A stretch of 64,000 nt of DNA from JADHLJ01 sp038118725 (GCA_038118725.1 JAYOIK010000014.1:10071-74070); one strand, 5' to 3'; shown: positions 8,305 through 17,996, counted from the first letter of the stretch. A program made the numbers and translations. The notes: generated by a model not told the origin, from the sequence alone.

Positions 8305-9519
8305 TTATTGCCTCGACGTCATCCCGATCGCGTCGAGCACCGCGCGAGCGGCGGAAATCGACGCGGTCTCGTCGCCGGCGCGCAGTAACCGGGCGACTTC
8401 GTCCGCCGCCTTGATCTGCTCGGCCCTGGCGGTACCGTCATCCAACAAGCGGGTAACCGCCACGCCCAAGGCATCGGGCGTACATTCGCTCTGGATGAAG
8501 AGTGGCAGGATCTGGCGTTCCAGAATGCGATTGGTCAGGATCACCGAGTCCCGATTGACCAACAGGTGCCCGATCGGAACCGTCAAGGGATTGACCCTGT
8601 AAGCGACCACCGTCGGCACTCGCGCCAAGGACAATTCCAGGGTCACCGTCCCCGAGGTCGCCAGCGCGACATCACTGGTGGCGAAGGCATCCGCCTTATA
8701 GGCGACATCGCGCACCACGGAGACTGGCGTCGTCCAATCCGCGATACTCGTCTCGACGATATCCGCCACCACCGAGACGGTCGGAACGACGGCGTGAAGT
8801 TTTGGATATCGGGCCCTCAAACGTTCGACCGTGCGCCCGAAGACGGGCAACAATCGCTTGACCTCGCCCGGTCGCGAACCCGGCAATACCGCGATGACCG
8901 TTGCATCGCCGGGTATTCCGAACCGCCCTCTGAAGGCCGCGCCGTCGCCGAGGGGTTGATCGACCGCCGGGTGGCCGATGAAGGTAGTGGCCAGGCCGTG
9001 CCGCAGAAAATACGGGGGCTCGAACGGGAATAGAACCAGAAGATGGTCGAGGAACCTGGAAATCACCTTCGCGCGCCCCGGCCGCCAGGCCCAGACCGTC
9101 GGAGCGACCATATGGATGAGAGGGATTCTCTCGCCTCCCGCCTCGCGGCGTTTGCGCAAGCGCCGCGCCACGCGCATCGTGAAGGCCTTGGAGTCGATGG
9201 TAATCAAGGCGACCGGTCGGCTCCGAACCACGTCCTCCACCGTCTCGGCTACCCGACGGAGCAAACGCGGCGCGTGCGGCAGGATCTCGAACACCCCCAT
9301 CACCGCCATTTCCGAGATCGGGAAGAGGCTATCCAGTCCCTCCTCGGCCATGCGGTCACCGCCGACGCCGACAAAGCGCGCGCGACCGCCGGTCAATTGC
9401 TTTAACCCGCGCATCAAACCGGCGCCGAGCACGTCACCAGAGGCCTCGCCGGCAATGATGTAAAAAAGTGGGCCGCCTTCTCCACTTTCGATCGTGGGCC
9501 CGCTCACGTCACGGCTCAC
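8305..9519 (-). CDS. lpxB: Lipid-A-disaccharide synthase
   Basis: A 404-residue GT19 glycosyltransferase that joins UDP-2,3-diacylglucosamine and 2,3-diacylglucosamine 1-phosphate to give the lipid A disaccharide at the inner face of the cytoplasmic membrane. The N-terminal FYIIAGEASGDVLGAGLM is diagnostic. Further support comes from HMVAPTVWAWRPGRAKVI, the loop VLPGSRPGEVKRLLP and the donor-site segment ATSGTVTLELSLARVPTVV. It is the last gene of the minus-strand envelope block. Its start (9519) overlaps the end of lpxI (9516) by four bases (ATGA), giving translational coupling and matching their consecutive steps in the pathway. Confidence 0.96.
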   Translation of the reverse strand: MSRDVSGPTIESGEGGPLFYIIAGEASGDVLGAGLMRGLKQLTGGRARFVGVGGDRMAEEGLDSLFPISEMAVMGVFEILPHAPRLLRRVAETVEDVVRSRPVALITIDSKAFTMRVARRLRKRREAGGERIPLIHMVAPTVWAWRPGRAKVISRFLDHLLVLFPFEPPYFLRHGLATTFIGHPAVDQPLGDGAAFRGRFGIPGDATVIAVLPGSRPGEVKRLLPVFGRTVERLRARYPKLHAVVPTVSVVADIVETSIADWTTPVSVVRDVAYKADAFATSDVALATSGTVTLELSLARVPTVVAYRVNPLTVPIGHLLVNRDSVILTNRILERQILPLFIQSECTPDALGVAVTRLLDDGTARAEQIKAADEVARLLRAGDETASISAARAVLDAIGMTSRQ

Positions 9520-10343
9520 GTGTCGACGCCGACCAGGAAGAGCCCGGCTTCCTCGGCCAACGCGCGCGCGCGATCAACTTCCAGGAGCAAGGTGGAACCG
9601 GCCTCGACCGCGATCCCGCGAAACCCCGCCGCGCTGGCGTTCAATACCGTATCCGGCCCCACCGTCGGCATGTCGGCGCGGCGTTCCTGACCGGGTTTGC
9701 TGATCTTAACGAGCACCGGGCCGGCACCCGCCCTCGCCAAAACGCCCGCGCGCTCAATCATCGCGTCCGTCCCCTCGATCGCCTCAACGGCAAGCACAAG
9801 ACCTTCCTGGACCGCGATGCCTTGGCCGACATCGACCGGCCCTAGATGCTTGAGAACATCAATACCGCGCCGGATATCCGACCACGCGGGCGCATCCGGC
9901 TCCGCTCCGGCGATCGGCCCCGACCGCGCGAGGACACCGCCTAGAATTTGATCAACGCCAATCACCCTGAGACCGTCCGACTCAATCTCCGCGACGAGAA
10001 CCGAGAGCAGTCCGTCATCCCCGAGCACCTTGCGGCCGGCGCGGAATAACAGCTTGGCGCCGCGGCCGTCGATATCCAAGGACGACAAGGTCGGACGCTT
10101 GATCGGGCCCGCCATGACCACATCCTCGACACCAGCGCCAAGCATGGCGTCCATGGTGTCCTGAATACGGCCCAGCCTGATCCAGACGTGATCAAGCCCC
10201 TCAACCGTCTCGCTCGGCGTGATCCCCTCGAAGGCGATCACGAATACACCGCCGCCGGCCTCAAGATGAGTATCGGCGAGCCGCCTGGGCAAGACGCCGC
10301 CGCCCGCGATGATGCCAAGCTTGCGGACGGCGTTAGTCGGCAT
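9516..10343 (-). CDS. lpxI: UDP-2,3-diacylglucosamine pyrophosphatase LpxI
   Basis: A 275-residue protein of the LpxI (former DUF1009) family, which hydrolyses UDP-2,3-diacylglucosamine to lipid X. It takes the place of LpxH in most alphaproteobacteria. Recognisable parts are the N-terminal GIIAGGGVLPRRLAD, the central VMAGPIKRPTLSSL, DDGLLSVLVAEIESDGLRVIG and the C-terminal block with GPDTVLNASAAGFRGIAVEAG. It lies between lpxA and lpxB, supplying the step between them. Its ATG (10343) lies inside the 3' end of lpxA, an 11-base overlap. Length is normal. Confidence 0.94.
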   Translation of the reverse strand: MPTNAVRKLGIIAGGGVLPRRLADTHLEAGGGVFVIAFEGITPSETVEGLDHVWIRLGRIQDTMDAMLGAGVEDVVMAGPIKRPTLSSLDIDGRGAKLLFRAGRKVLGDDGLLSVLVAEIESDGLRVIGVDQILGGVLARSGPIAGAEPDAPAWSDIRRGIDVLKHLGPVDVGQGIAVQEGLVLAVEAIEGTDAMIERAGVLARAGAGPVLVKISKPGQERRADMPTVGPDTVLNASAAGFRGIAVEAGSTLLLEVDRARALAEEAGLFLVGVDT

Positions 10344-11148
10344 CGTCCCTCGGCTGACAGATCGAGCGGCTGGAATCCTCGCGAATGAAGTCCACGATCT
10401 CCATGACCGCCGCCTGATCGCCCTCCGCCTCGGCGACCGCGTCGACGCGCTCCTGAAGGGTGCCGGTCGTGGCGAACATCGCCTTGTAGGCGCGCCTCAA
10501 CCCGTCGATCTGTTCCCGTGTGAAGCCCCGGCGGCGCATGCCGATGATGTTGAGCCCAGCGAGCCGTGCCCTGTCACCTTTGACGGAGCCGTAGGGGATC
10601 ACGTCATGCTCGACCCCGGTCATCCCGCCAACGATGGCGTGGGTGCCGATCCGCGCGAACTGGTGCACCGCCGACAACCCGCCCAAGATGGCGAAGGACC
10701 CGACCGTGACATGCCCGCCCAGTGTCGCGTTGTTCGCCAAGATCACATTGTCCCCAACGATACAGTCATGCGCCACATGGGCACCGACCATGAATAGCCC
10801 ACCGTCCCCGACGGAGGTAAGCATGCCCCCACCCTCGGTGCCGGGGTTCATGGTTACATGCTCGCGGATCATGTTGCGCGCGCCGATCACGAGGCGCGAG
10901 GGCTCGCCGTGATATTTTAGATCCTGCGGTTGGGAACCGATGGAGGCGAAGGAAAAGATCTCCGTGGCATCGCCGATCTGGGTCCGCCCGGTGACCACGG
11001 CATGCGGATGGATCTTGACGCCGTCGCCGAGCACGACATCGGGACCGATCACCGCATAGGCGCCGACCCGAGTATCGGCGCCAAGCGTCGCGCCCTCCTC
11101 GATGATCGCGGTGGGATGAATGTTCTGGCTTGAAGAGGCGGATGACAT
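10333..11148 (-). CDS. lpxA: UDP-N-acetylglucosamine O-acyltransferase
   Basis: The first committed step of lipid A synthesis: transfer of a 3-hydroxyacyl chain from ACP to UDP-GlcNAc. The 271-residue protein is a left-handed parallel beta-helix of hexapeptide repeats (for example ADTRVGAYAVIGPDVVLGDG) with the family segment containing HDCIVGDNVILANNATLGGH, which carries the catalytic histidine, and a helical C-terminus. The open frame extends to 11376, but the start at 11148 (MSSASSSQNIHPTAI) is right because it forms a TGATG overlap with the fabZ stop codon and begins at the family N-terminus. It is cotranscribed with fabZ and lpxD. Confidence 0.95.
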   Translation of the reverse strand: MSSASSSQNIHPTAIIEEGATLGADTRVGAYAVIGPDVVLGDGVKIHPHAVVTGRTQIGDATEIFSFASIGSQPQDLKYHGEPSRLVIGARNMIREHVTMNPGTEGGGMLTSVGDGGLFMVGAHVAHDCIVGDNVILANNATLGGHVTVGSFAILGGLSAVHQFARIGTHAIVGGMTGVEHDVIPYGSVKGDRARLAGLNIIGMRRRGFTREQIDGLRRAYKAMFATTGTLQERVDAVAEAEGDQAAVMEIVDFIREDSSRSICQPRDDAD

Positions 11149-11624
11149 CAGCTGTCCACGATCATGGCGGAAAACACGGCTTCGGCAACCAGGGCGCCAT
11201 CGACACGCGCCTTGCCGGAGAATTTCCAGACCGGCCCGCGATTGCGTTGTTTTTCGACGTCGACCTCCAACTGATCCCCCGGCACCACGGGCTTGCGGAA
11301 TCGGGCATTGTCGACGGTCATGAAGTAAACCAGCTTGCCCTCGGCTTCCTCGCCCAATGTCGCGACCACCAGGCACCCCGCGGTCTGAGCCATCGCCTCG
11401 ATGATCAGCACGCCCGGCATCACCGGACGGTTCGGAAAATGGCCGTCGAAATGCGGTTCGTTCACCGAAACGTTCTTGAGTCCGATCGCGCGCTTGTCGA
11501 ATTCAATCGATCTGATCTTATCGATCATCAGGAACGGATAGCGGTGCGGAATCAATTCCTTGATCCGGTTTACATCGATGTCCTCGATGTCGGGAACGCC
11601 CCGCGCGGTACTGTCCTCGGCCAT
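11148..11624 (-). CDS. fabZ: 3-hydroxyacyl-ACP dehydratase FabZ
   Basis: A 158-residue hot-dog-fold dehydratase of type II fatty acid synthesis, converting 3-hydroxyacyl-ACP to trans-2-enoyl-ACP. Diagnostic segments are IKELIPHRYPFLMIDKI, then EPHFDGHFPNRPVMPGVLII with the catalytic histidine, and EAMAQTAG with the catalytic glutamate. It sits between lpxD and lpxA, the usual arrangement that balances fatty acid elongation against use of 3-hydroxyacyl-ACP for lipid A. Only two bases separate it from lpxD, and its stop overlaps the lpxA start. Confidence 0.96.
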   Translation of the reverse strand: MAEDSTARGVPDIEDIDVNRIKELIPHRYPFLMIDKIRSIEFDKRAIGLKNVSVNEPHFDGHFPNRPVMPGVLIIEAMAQTAGCLVVATLGEEAEGKLVYFMTVDNARFRKPVVPGDQLEVDVEKQRNRGPVWKFSGKARVDGALVAEAVFSAMIVDS

Positions 11625-11626
11625 TG

Positions 11627-12667
11627 CTAACTGTCCTCTTGATCACTCTTGTCAACGCGTCGCCCAAGCGCCTTGACCGCGGCGACCTGGCGACGAAACT
11701 CTCGCATCGGAACCGTCGGAGAGCCGCCCATGCGCGCGCCCGCCGGTATGGTCTTGGCGACGCCGGATTGCGCCGCGACCTGAGCGCCGGTCCCTATCGT
11801 GATGTGTCCGGCCACCCCGACCTGGCCGCCCAGAACCACATGATCTTCCAGTTTAGTGCTTCCCGCGATACCGACCTGGGCGACAATGATGCAGCCCTTG
11901 CCGATCTCGACATTGTGACCGATCTGCACAAGGTTATCGATCATGGTGCCCCGGCCAATCGTCGTGTCGGGTCCCGCGCCCCGGTCCACGGTGGTATTCG
12001 CGCCGACTTCAACATCGTCCTCGATGATCACACGGCCGAGTTGCGGCATCTTCAGCGGCCCGGAGGCATCGACCTCGAAGCCGAAACCGGGCTGTCCGAT
12101 ACGCGCGCCGGGATAGATCAAACAGCGCTCACCGATGTCACAATGCGAGAGCGATGCATTGGCGTCGATCCGTGTTCCAGAGCCGATCGTCACGCCCTTT
12201 CCGATAACCGCGTTCGGGCCGATCCAGACGCCGTCTCCGATTTCCACATCATCGCCAATAACGGCGCCCGCGTCGACGCGACAATCCCGACCTAGCGTCG
12301 CGCTCTCGGAGACGACGGCGCTTGGATGAATGCCGGGTTCGGTCATGTCATCGGGATGGAAAAGTCGCGACATGCGAGCAAAGTTGCGCCTAGGGCGGTC
12401 GGTGACCAGCAGGATCAGATCCGCCGGCGCCCGATCGACGAAGGCCTCCGCCACGAAACAGGCGGTGGCTTTGGTGTCCCCCAGCGCGGAAAGATAGCGC
12501 CGGTTCTCAAGAAATCCGAGTTCGCCCTTGACCGCCCTGTCCAGCGCGGCGACATCGGTGATTTCAAGCGATGGATCCGGGCAGTTCCGTAGTTCCGCGC
12601 CCGTCATCTCGGCGATTTCGGCGAGCCGGTACGGGCCGGCATATGGAAAGAACCGCCGGTCAGCCAT
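11627..12667 (-). CDS. lpxD: UDP-3-O-(3-hydroxyacyl)glucosamine N-acyltransferase
   Basis: A 346-residue acyltransferase for the third lipid A step. The N-terminal 100 residues form the uridine-binding domain (FFPYAGPYRLAEIAEMTGAE). From about residue 110 follows a left-handed beta-helix of hexapeptide repeats, including AVIGDDVEIGDGVWIGPNAV and QIGHNVEIGKGCIIVAQVGI with the conserved histidine. The C-terminus is a short helical tail ending in KALGRRVDKSDQEDS. It follows skp after 12 bases and precedes fabZ after two, inside the envelope operon. Length and architecture are typical. Confidence 0.95.
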   Translation of the reverse strand: MADRRFFPYAGPYRLAEIAEMTGAELRNCPDPSLEITDVAALDRAVKGELGFLENRRYLSALGDTKATACFVAEAFVDRAPADLILLVTDRPRRNFARMSRLFHPDDMTEPGIHPSAVVSESATLGRDCRVDAGAVIGDDVEIGDGVWIGPNAVIGKGVTIGSGTRIDANASLSHCDIGERCLIYPGARIGQPGFGFEVDASGPLKMPQLGRVIIEDDVEVGANTTVDRGAGPDTTIGRGTMIDNLVQIGHNVEIGKGCIIVAQVGIAGSTKLEDHVVLGGQVGVAGHITIGTGAQVAAQSGVAKTIPAGARMGGSPTVPMREFRRQVAAVKALGRRVDKSDQEDS

Positions 12668-12679
12668 GCGGTCGCTCCC

Positions 12680-13327
12680 TCACTGCTTCGCCGGCTCGAA
12701 AACCACGTCCACCTTGGAAATCTTCGCATTCAAACGCTTCAAGGCTTCTTGGGAGATTTCCAGCTTCTTCACCGCGATAACGATGGAACTCCGGAACAGC
12801 ACGACGCCGGCCCCGGCCTCCTCGGCCAATTCCGCGACAACGTGAAACAGCTCTTTCTGGACTTTATCCATCGCCTGATCGAGCGCCCGCTTGAGCTGTT
12901 GATTGCCGGCCTGAGCCTCCAGTTGCGCCTGGCGGACCCGATTTTGCAGATCCCTTGCTCGTTGCTCGAACGCATCAGCGGTTATGACCGGTCGCTGCTG
13001 CGCCAGAGCCTGCTGCTCTTCGCGGAGTTGTTTTTCTATCGTCGCGAATTGCGCGCGATATTCCTCGCGCCGGGCGTCGACGGTCTTTCGGATGTTCTTT
13101 GCGGCTTCCGATTGCGATAGAACGCCGCGAAAGTCGATCACGGCAACCGCAACGGGTTCAAGTTTCGGAATCGCCTGAGCGTCAGCCGAGACACTACCGG
13201 AAAAGACCGCGACCATGACAAGGACGGCGGCCAGAATTCCGCGCCGAACATCCCGGAAATCGGTTCTGCTCCACACCGCCCGTCTAAAACCTCGTACCGA
13301 AACTGAAACGTAGGAATTCTGTTTCAT
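12680..13327 (-). CDS. skp: Skp/OmpH periplasmic chaperone
   Basis: A predicted 215-residue periplasmic protein. It has an N-terminal hydrophobic signal (RRGILAAVLVMVAVFSG) with a likely cleavage after ADAQA, then VAVIDFRGVLSQSEAAKNI, the usual first strand of the Skp trimer core. A long charged coiled coil of about 100 residues forms the tentacles. Skp escorts unfolded outer-membrane proteins to BamA, which fits its place directly after bamA. The longest frame overlaps the bamA 3' end by 44 bases. Internal GTG codons nearer the signal peptide are possible alternative starts, so the first 10-25 residues are uncertain. Confidence 0.88.
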   Translation of the reverse strand: MKQNSYVSVSVRGFRRAVWSRTDFRDVRRGILAAVLVMVAVFSGSVSADAQAIPKLEPVAVAVIDFRGVLSQSEAAKNIRKTVDARREEYRAQFATIEKQLREEQQALAQQRPVITADAFEQRARDLQNRVRQAQLEAQAGNQQLKRALDQAMDKVQKELFHVVAELAEEAGAGVVLFRSSIVIAVKKLEISQEALKRLNAKISKVDVVFEPAKQ

Positions 13328-15614
13328 CCCTATCCTCTTTCGACAATGCCGAGGTCAAATCAATCCGGATCAGACCAAACGCCGTAGACCAGCCCAGCCC
13401 CGCGCCCGCCGTGATGCGAATCGCGCTTGAATCGAATATATCCGATCCTTTGCTATCGATGTTCCACAAACTGCCGACATCGGTGAACACCGAAGCCTTG
13501 AAACCCAGATCGTCCGGCAGGCCGAGCGGAAACGAGAATTCCGCGGTCCCGACATAGAAAGTGTTCCCGCCGAGCGCGTCGTCCGTGTTGATATCGCGTG
13601 GACCAATGCCCGAGGTCGCGAAACCTCGGAATTGCTGGCCGCCGATGAAGAATCGTTCCGCGATTCCAATGTCCTGGCCCAGGCCGAGCACATGCCCTCC
13701 CTCGAACAGGAAGCTCAAAACCTTGTCCTCGAGGACCGGGATGTAATAGCCACTTCTCACGCGCGCCCGCGCCAGCCTGGTGTCTCCCCCGAGCCCCGCC
13801 AGATCGGTGGTCAAGCTAACCACATAACCCTCTGTCGGGTCATTGCGGTTGTCGCGTTTGTCATAGCTCAAGGTTTGGCTGATCTGCGAGACCGTCGTCT
13901 TACCTTCCTGGTCCCGGATAAAGCGCGAGGCGTCCGCCTTCACGTTGCGGATCTCGGTTTGTTTGTATTGATACCGTAGACTTTGACGAAGGTCCGGGGC
14001 CAGGGTATAGCCGAGGCGAAGCGCGCCGCCCGCCTTGCGTTCATCAAAGGAACTGTCATCCTGACGGTCTCGGGTGACTTGGAAAAGGTCAAAGCCGGCC
14101 GCCACATCCCGGTTCAGAAAATACGGTTCGGTAAAGCCGATATCGAACTCCTGACGCGTCGCGGACCCTTGGAAGCGAAAGCTTAGGTTCTGCCCCCGTC
14201 CCAACAGGTTACGCTCGCTGATGCCGATATCACCAAGGGCCCCGTCCAGCGACGAGAACCCAACACCAAGCGAAACCTGGCCGGTGGATTGTTCCTCGAT
14301 AGCGACCTTGATGACTGTCTTATCCGGCGCGCTACCTTCGACATTGTTGATCTTGGCTGATTTGAAGAACCCGAGATTGCCGATACGACGACGCGACCGA
14401 CGCAGCTTCGAGGTATTGAAGGCGTCGCCCTCGACCAGTTGAAACTCCCGTCGGACGACCTTGTCGAGAGTTCGCACATTCCCCTCGATATCAATTCGCT
14501 CAACGTAGACGCGAGCGCCCTCGGCCACCTGGAAGGTAAGGTCGATCATCCGGTCGTCGCGACGTTGATTGACCTTGGGCCTGATGTTGACGAACGCGTA
14601 ACCGAGCGTTCCGATCTCGTCCGTCAATTTATCAATGGAATTGTCAACTTCGTTGGCGTCGTACCATTCGTCGGGGATCATCGTGACCAGGGGTAGTAAG
14701 GCCGCCTTGTCGACCCGCTTCAGGTTCACGTCGATATCAATTTCACCGACCCGGTAGCGCTCCCCCTCCTCAATCGTGAAGGTAACGACGAAATCCTCGC
14801 GATCCGGCGTCAGTTCCGCGACCGCCGACACCACCTTGAAATCGGCATAACCATTCTCGAGGTAGAAGCGCCGCAACAGCTCGCGGTCAAAACTAAGGCG
14901 GTCGGGGTCATAGGTATCCGTGGTGGTCAGCAAACGCCAGAACGCGTATTCCTTGGTCTGGATCACGTCCTTCAGATCAGAGTCCGAGAATTTTCGGTTC
15001 CCGATGAAGGAAAGACCGCGGATCCGATTGAGCGGTCCCTCGTCGATCTCAAAGACCAGGTCGACGCGGTTCTGTTCCAACTGAATGACCTTCGGCTGAA
15101 TCTCCGTCGCGAATCGACCGCTCAGACGATAGACATCCAAGATCCTTTGAACGTCCTGCTGAACTTTCGTGCGGGTGAAGACCAACCGTGGCCGCAATTG
15201 AATTTCGCGCTGGAGATCCTCTGTTTCGATGCGGTTGTTGCCCTCGAACGCCACCCGGTTGATCACCGGGTTTTCGACCACCGCGACCACCAGCCGACCG
15301 CCCTCGCGACGCATGGTCACATCGGCGAACAACCCCGTTCCGAACAGTACCTTCAACGACCGGTCGAGGCGGTCCGGATCGAAAGTGTCTCCCGGCGCCA
15401 CCAGCAGATAAGACTCAACGGTTTGCGGATCAATCCGCTGTGAGCCCGTCACCTCTATGGATTCAATGAGACCGCTTTGCGCCATCGCCGGCGTTGCCTG
15501 GAAAGAAATCAGTCCGGCAACGAGAGCGAGCGCCAGCAGCCCCCTTCGAGCCAATGGGAACGGGATGCCCCATCGAGCGGTCGCGAAAATCGATCTCATC
15601 ATTTCTCGCGCCAC
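13284..15614 (-). CDS. bamA: Outer membrane protein assembly factor BamA
   Basis: A 776-residue Omp85 protein, the core of the machine that folds beta-barrel proteins into the outer membrane. It has an N-terminal signal peptide (ending near ATPAMAQ), then five POTRA repeats (about 50-400) of which the first starts IESIEVTGSQRIDPQTVESY. The C-terminal 16-strand barrel includes the lid-lock-type motif region with FIGGQQFRGFATSGIGPRD. The last residues FLRFSFGTRF end in phenylalanine, the expected beta-signal. It lies between rseP and skp in the classic rseP-bamA-skp-lpxD order. ATG 15602/15599 could be the true start. Confidence 0.96.
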   Translation of the reverse strand: MAREMMRSIFATARWGIPFPLARRGLLALALVAGLISFQATPAMAQSGLIESIEVTGSQRIDPQTVESYLLVAPGDTFDPDRLDRSLKVLFGTGLFADVTMRREGGRLVVAVVENPVINRVAFEGNNRIETEDLQREIQLRPRLVFTRTKVQQDVQRILDVYRLSGRFATEIQPKVIQLEQNRVDLVFEIDEGPLNRIRGLSFIGNRKFSDSDLKDVIQTKEYAFWRLLTTTDTYDPDRLSFDRELLRRFYLENGYADFKVVSAVAELTPDREDFVVTFTIEEGERYRVGEIDIDVNLKRVDKAALLPLVTMIPDEWYDANEVDNSIDKLTDEIGTLGYAFVNIRPKVNQRRDDRMIDLTFQVAEGARVYVERIDIEGNVRTLDKVVRREFQLVEGDAFNTSKLRRSRRRIGNLGFFKSAKINNVEGSAPDKTVIKVAIEEQSTGQVSLGVGFSSLDGALGDIGISERNLLGRGQNLSFRFQGSATRQEFDIGFTEPYFLNRDVAAGFDLFQVTRDRQDDSSFDERKAGGALRLGYTLAPDLRQSLRYQYKQTEIRNVKADASRFIRDQEGKTTVSQISQTLSYDKRDNRNDPTEGYVVSLTTDLAGLGGDTRLARARVRSGYYIPVLEDKVLSFLFEGGHVLGLGQDIGIAERFFIGGQQFRGFATSGIGPRDINTDDALGGNTFYVGTAEFSFPLGLPDDLGFKASVFTDVGSLWNIDSKGSDIFDSSAIRITAGAGLGWSTAFGLIRIDLTSALSKEDRDETEFLRFSFGTRF

Positions 15615-15618
15615 GTCC

Positions 15619-16752
15619 CTAGCTGAACAACGAGCCGAAGAACTCGATAACCTTGAGTTGTACGATATCGTTCCAAGTCACGAATAGCATCAGCCCAATG
15701 ACTAGGGTGAAACCCACCTTGAAGGCCCATTCCTGGATCCGTTCGCTCAACGGTCGCCCGAGTATCGCCTCCGCCAGATAAAACACAAGATGACCGCCAT
15801 CCAAGACGGGAATGGGAAACAGATTAATCAGCCCGAGATTGATCGAAAGCAGAGCCGTGAACCAAATCGACGTCACCCAGCCGGCATCCGCGACGGTGCC
15901 CGAAAGTTGCGCGATCCTGAGCGGACCGCCCAATTCATCGGTGCCTCGGCTCCCGACGAACATCTGCCCCACGGCCTCTAGTGTTTGAAGCGTCATCGAC
16001 CAGGTTTCGGAAGCGGCCATCGCGATCGACTTCAACGGGCCGTGCTTGACCATCTCGCCGGGAACACCCCGCACCCCCAGCCTGCCGTGAGAGGCGACGG
16101 TTCCGAGCGCGTTCTCGGCCACGACCGTGTCCGGCGTGATGATCAGGGTTATCAATCGGCGATCCCGTTCGATCACGAATTCAAGCGGAACCCCTGGGTT
16201 TTGCATCACGATCCGGCGCAAGTCATCGAACGCCGCGATCTCGGTCTCTCCGATCTGGACGATACGGTCATCCGGCAGAATGCCGGCGGTCTCGGCAGCG
16301 CTGTTCGCCGTAACCTCCGAGACCATCGGCGGCGCGTATCGTTGTCCGACGAACGTGTAGAGCCCCGCCAACAAGATTATCGCGAAAATAAAGTTCGCCG
16401 CCGGACCGGCCGCGACCACGGCCGAACGCTGTCCGAGACGCTTATGATGAAAGGAAACCGAACGCTCGTCGGCGCTCATCCGATCCAGGCCGTCACCGGG
16501 GGCGCTGGAGGCATCGGCGTCGCCGAACATCTTGACGTAACCGCCAAGCGGAATCGCGGAAAATCGCCAACGCGTGCCCGCTCGGTCATTCCAGCCGAAA
16601 AGTTCCGGGCCGAAGCCGACGGAAAACACCTCGACGCGCACGCCATTCCAGCGCGCGACCAGGTAATGGCCCATCTCATGGACGAAAACCAACGCCGTCA
16701 AAATCGCCAGGAACGGCAGCAGGTTGTCCTTAAGGATGATCAGTAGATCCAT
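15619..16752 (-). CDS. rseP: Site-2 intramembrane metalloprotease RseP
   Basis: A 377-residue inner-membrane zinc protease of the S2P family that cuts anti-sigma factors and leftover signal peptides. The zinc motif HEMGH is at residues 25-29 in the first transmembrane segment. A PDZ region (about 110-210, with AETAGILPDDRIVQIGETEI) lies in the periplasm. The second metal-site motif NLFPIPVLDGGHLVFYLAE is near residue 317, and the C-terminus ends in membrane segments. Alphaproteobacterial members usually have one apparent PDZ domain, which agrees with this length. It is cotranscribed with dxr upstream and bamA four bases downstream. Confidence 0.94.
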   Translation of the reverse strand: MDLLIILKDNLLPFLAILTALVFVHEMGHYLVARWNGVRVEVFSVGFGPELFGWNDRAGTRWRFSAIPLGGYVKMFGDADASSAPGDGLDRMSADERSVSFHHKRLGQRSAVVAAGPAANFIFAIILLAGLYTFVGQRYAPPMVSEVTANSAAETAGILPDDRIVQIGETEIAAFDDLRRIVMQNPGVPLEFVIERDRRLITLIITPDTVVAENALGTVASHGRLGVRGVPGEMVKHGPLKSIAMAASETWSMTLQTLEAVGQMFVGSRGTDELGGPLRIAQLSGTVADAGWVTSIWFTALLSINLGLINLFPIPVLDGGHLVFYLAEAILGRPLSERIQEWAFKVGFTLVIGLMLFVTWNDIVQLKVIEFFGSLFS

Positions 16753-16787
16753 GGGTCTCCAGTATATTTCCGTGCCATTGCCGTTGT

Positions 16788-17996
16788 TTAGAGCGATGCC
16801 GCCGCGAAGGCAATCGCGTCCTTGCCCTCATTGTCGGGAATGAAGGACCGCCCGGCCACCCAGGCACGTGTCGCCCGTCGCGCCTCGGCGTCGAATTCCA
16901 GTACCTGGTCGATGGTTTCCGGCACCGGAACCGGCGCCGCCTCAAGCATCGCCTCGACGATCCGGGCGATGTCTAGAAAGCCGATCCGACCGGCCAAAAA
17001 CTCCTCCACGGCGATCTCATTGGCGGCGTTCATCACCAACGGCGCGCCACCACCCGCGCGCAATGCCTCGCGGGCCAGGCGAAGCGCCGGGAACCGCTCC
17101 GGGTCGGGAGCTTGAAAGGTCAGTCGCGAGATCTCGGAGAGGTCGAGCCGCTTACCCGCGACCGCCATTCGATCCGGCCAGGCGAGAACATTGGCGATCG
17201 GCGTCGCCATATCAGGCGTTCCAAGTTGCGCCAGGACCGAGCCGTCATGATACGAGACCAAGCTGTGAACTATCGATTGGGGATGCACCAAGACGTCGAT
17301 GCGATCCTCGGGCAGATCGAACAGATGATGCGCTTCAATGATTTCCAGGCCCTTGTTCATCATCGTCGCGGAATCGATGGAGATCTTGCGTCCCATGTCC
17401 CAATTGGGATGAGCCAAGGCCTCCTCTGGAGATTTCCCCGCCATTCCAGCCAAATCGAGTTCTCGGAACGGTCCACCGGAGGCGGTTAGAATGATCCGAT
17501 CGATGCGCTCTCGATTGCGCTCCTCGAACACCTGAAAGATCGCGTTATGTTCGGAATCTGCGGGCAGAAGCGTCGCCCCCGCCCGGGCGACCTCGTCCAG
17601 CATCACCGAGCCGGCGGAGACCAGGCATTCCTTGTTCGCGAAAGCCACCGTCGCACCGCGCCGCACCGCCTCCATGGTCGGCGGCAGGCCCGCGACCCCG
17701 ACGATTCCCGCCATGACCCACTCGGCCGAACGCCGCGCCGCTTCCAAAAGGGCCTCCGGCCCCGCCGCGACCTCAGTCGACAAGCCGGACAACGCCGCTT
17801 CAAGCTGCTTCAGATGGCGCGGCTCGGCGATCGCGACAAACTCAGGCTTAAATTGGGTCGCCTGTTCAGCCAGGAGCCGCCAGTTGGCACCGCCGGTCAA
17901 GGCCACGACACGGAAACGACCGGGCGCGCTCGCGAACAATCCGAGCGTGGTCTGACCGACCGAACCAGTCGATCCCAATACCGTTACCGTCTTCAT
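16788..17996 (-). CDS. dxr: 1-deoxy-D-xylulose 5-phosphate reductoisomerase
   Basis: The MEP-pathway enzyme making 2-C-methyl-D-erythritol 4-phosphate with NADPH. The N-terminal motif VTVLGSTGSVGQTTL binds NADPH. FANKECLVSAG, LLPADSEHNAIFQ and ILTASGGPFRE form the active site, with the metal ligands in the DSEHNAIFQ segment, and MNAANEIAVEEFL lies near the C-terminus. I place the start at 17996, where the family N-terminus begins and a weak AGGTGGGG lies upstream. The open frame reaches 18020 (eight more residues). It feeds isoprenoid precursors to uppS, located two genes upstream in the same block. Confidence 0.95.
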   Translation of the reverse strand: MKTVTVLGSTGSVGQTTLGLFASAPGRFRVVALTGGANWRLLAEQATQFKPEFVAIAEPRHLKQLEAALSGLSTEVAAGPEALLEAARRSAEWVMAGIVGVAGLPPTMEAVRRGATVAFANKECLVSAGSVMLDEVARAGATLLPADSEHNAIFQVFEERNRERIDRIILTASGGPFRELDLAGMAGKSPEEALAHPNWDMGRKISIDSATMMNKGLEIIEAHHLFDLPEDRIDVLVHPQSIVHSLVSYHDGSVLAQLGTPDMATPIANVLAWPDRMAVAGKRLDLSEISRLTFQAPDPERFPALRLAREALRAGGGAPLVMNAANEIAVEEFLAGRIGFLDIARIVEAMLEAAPVPVPETIDQVLEFDAEARRATRAWVAGRSFIPDNEGKDAIAFAAASL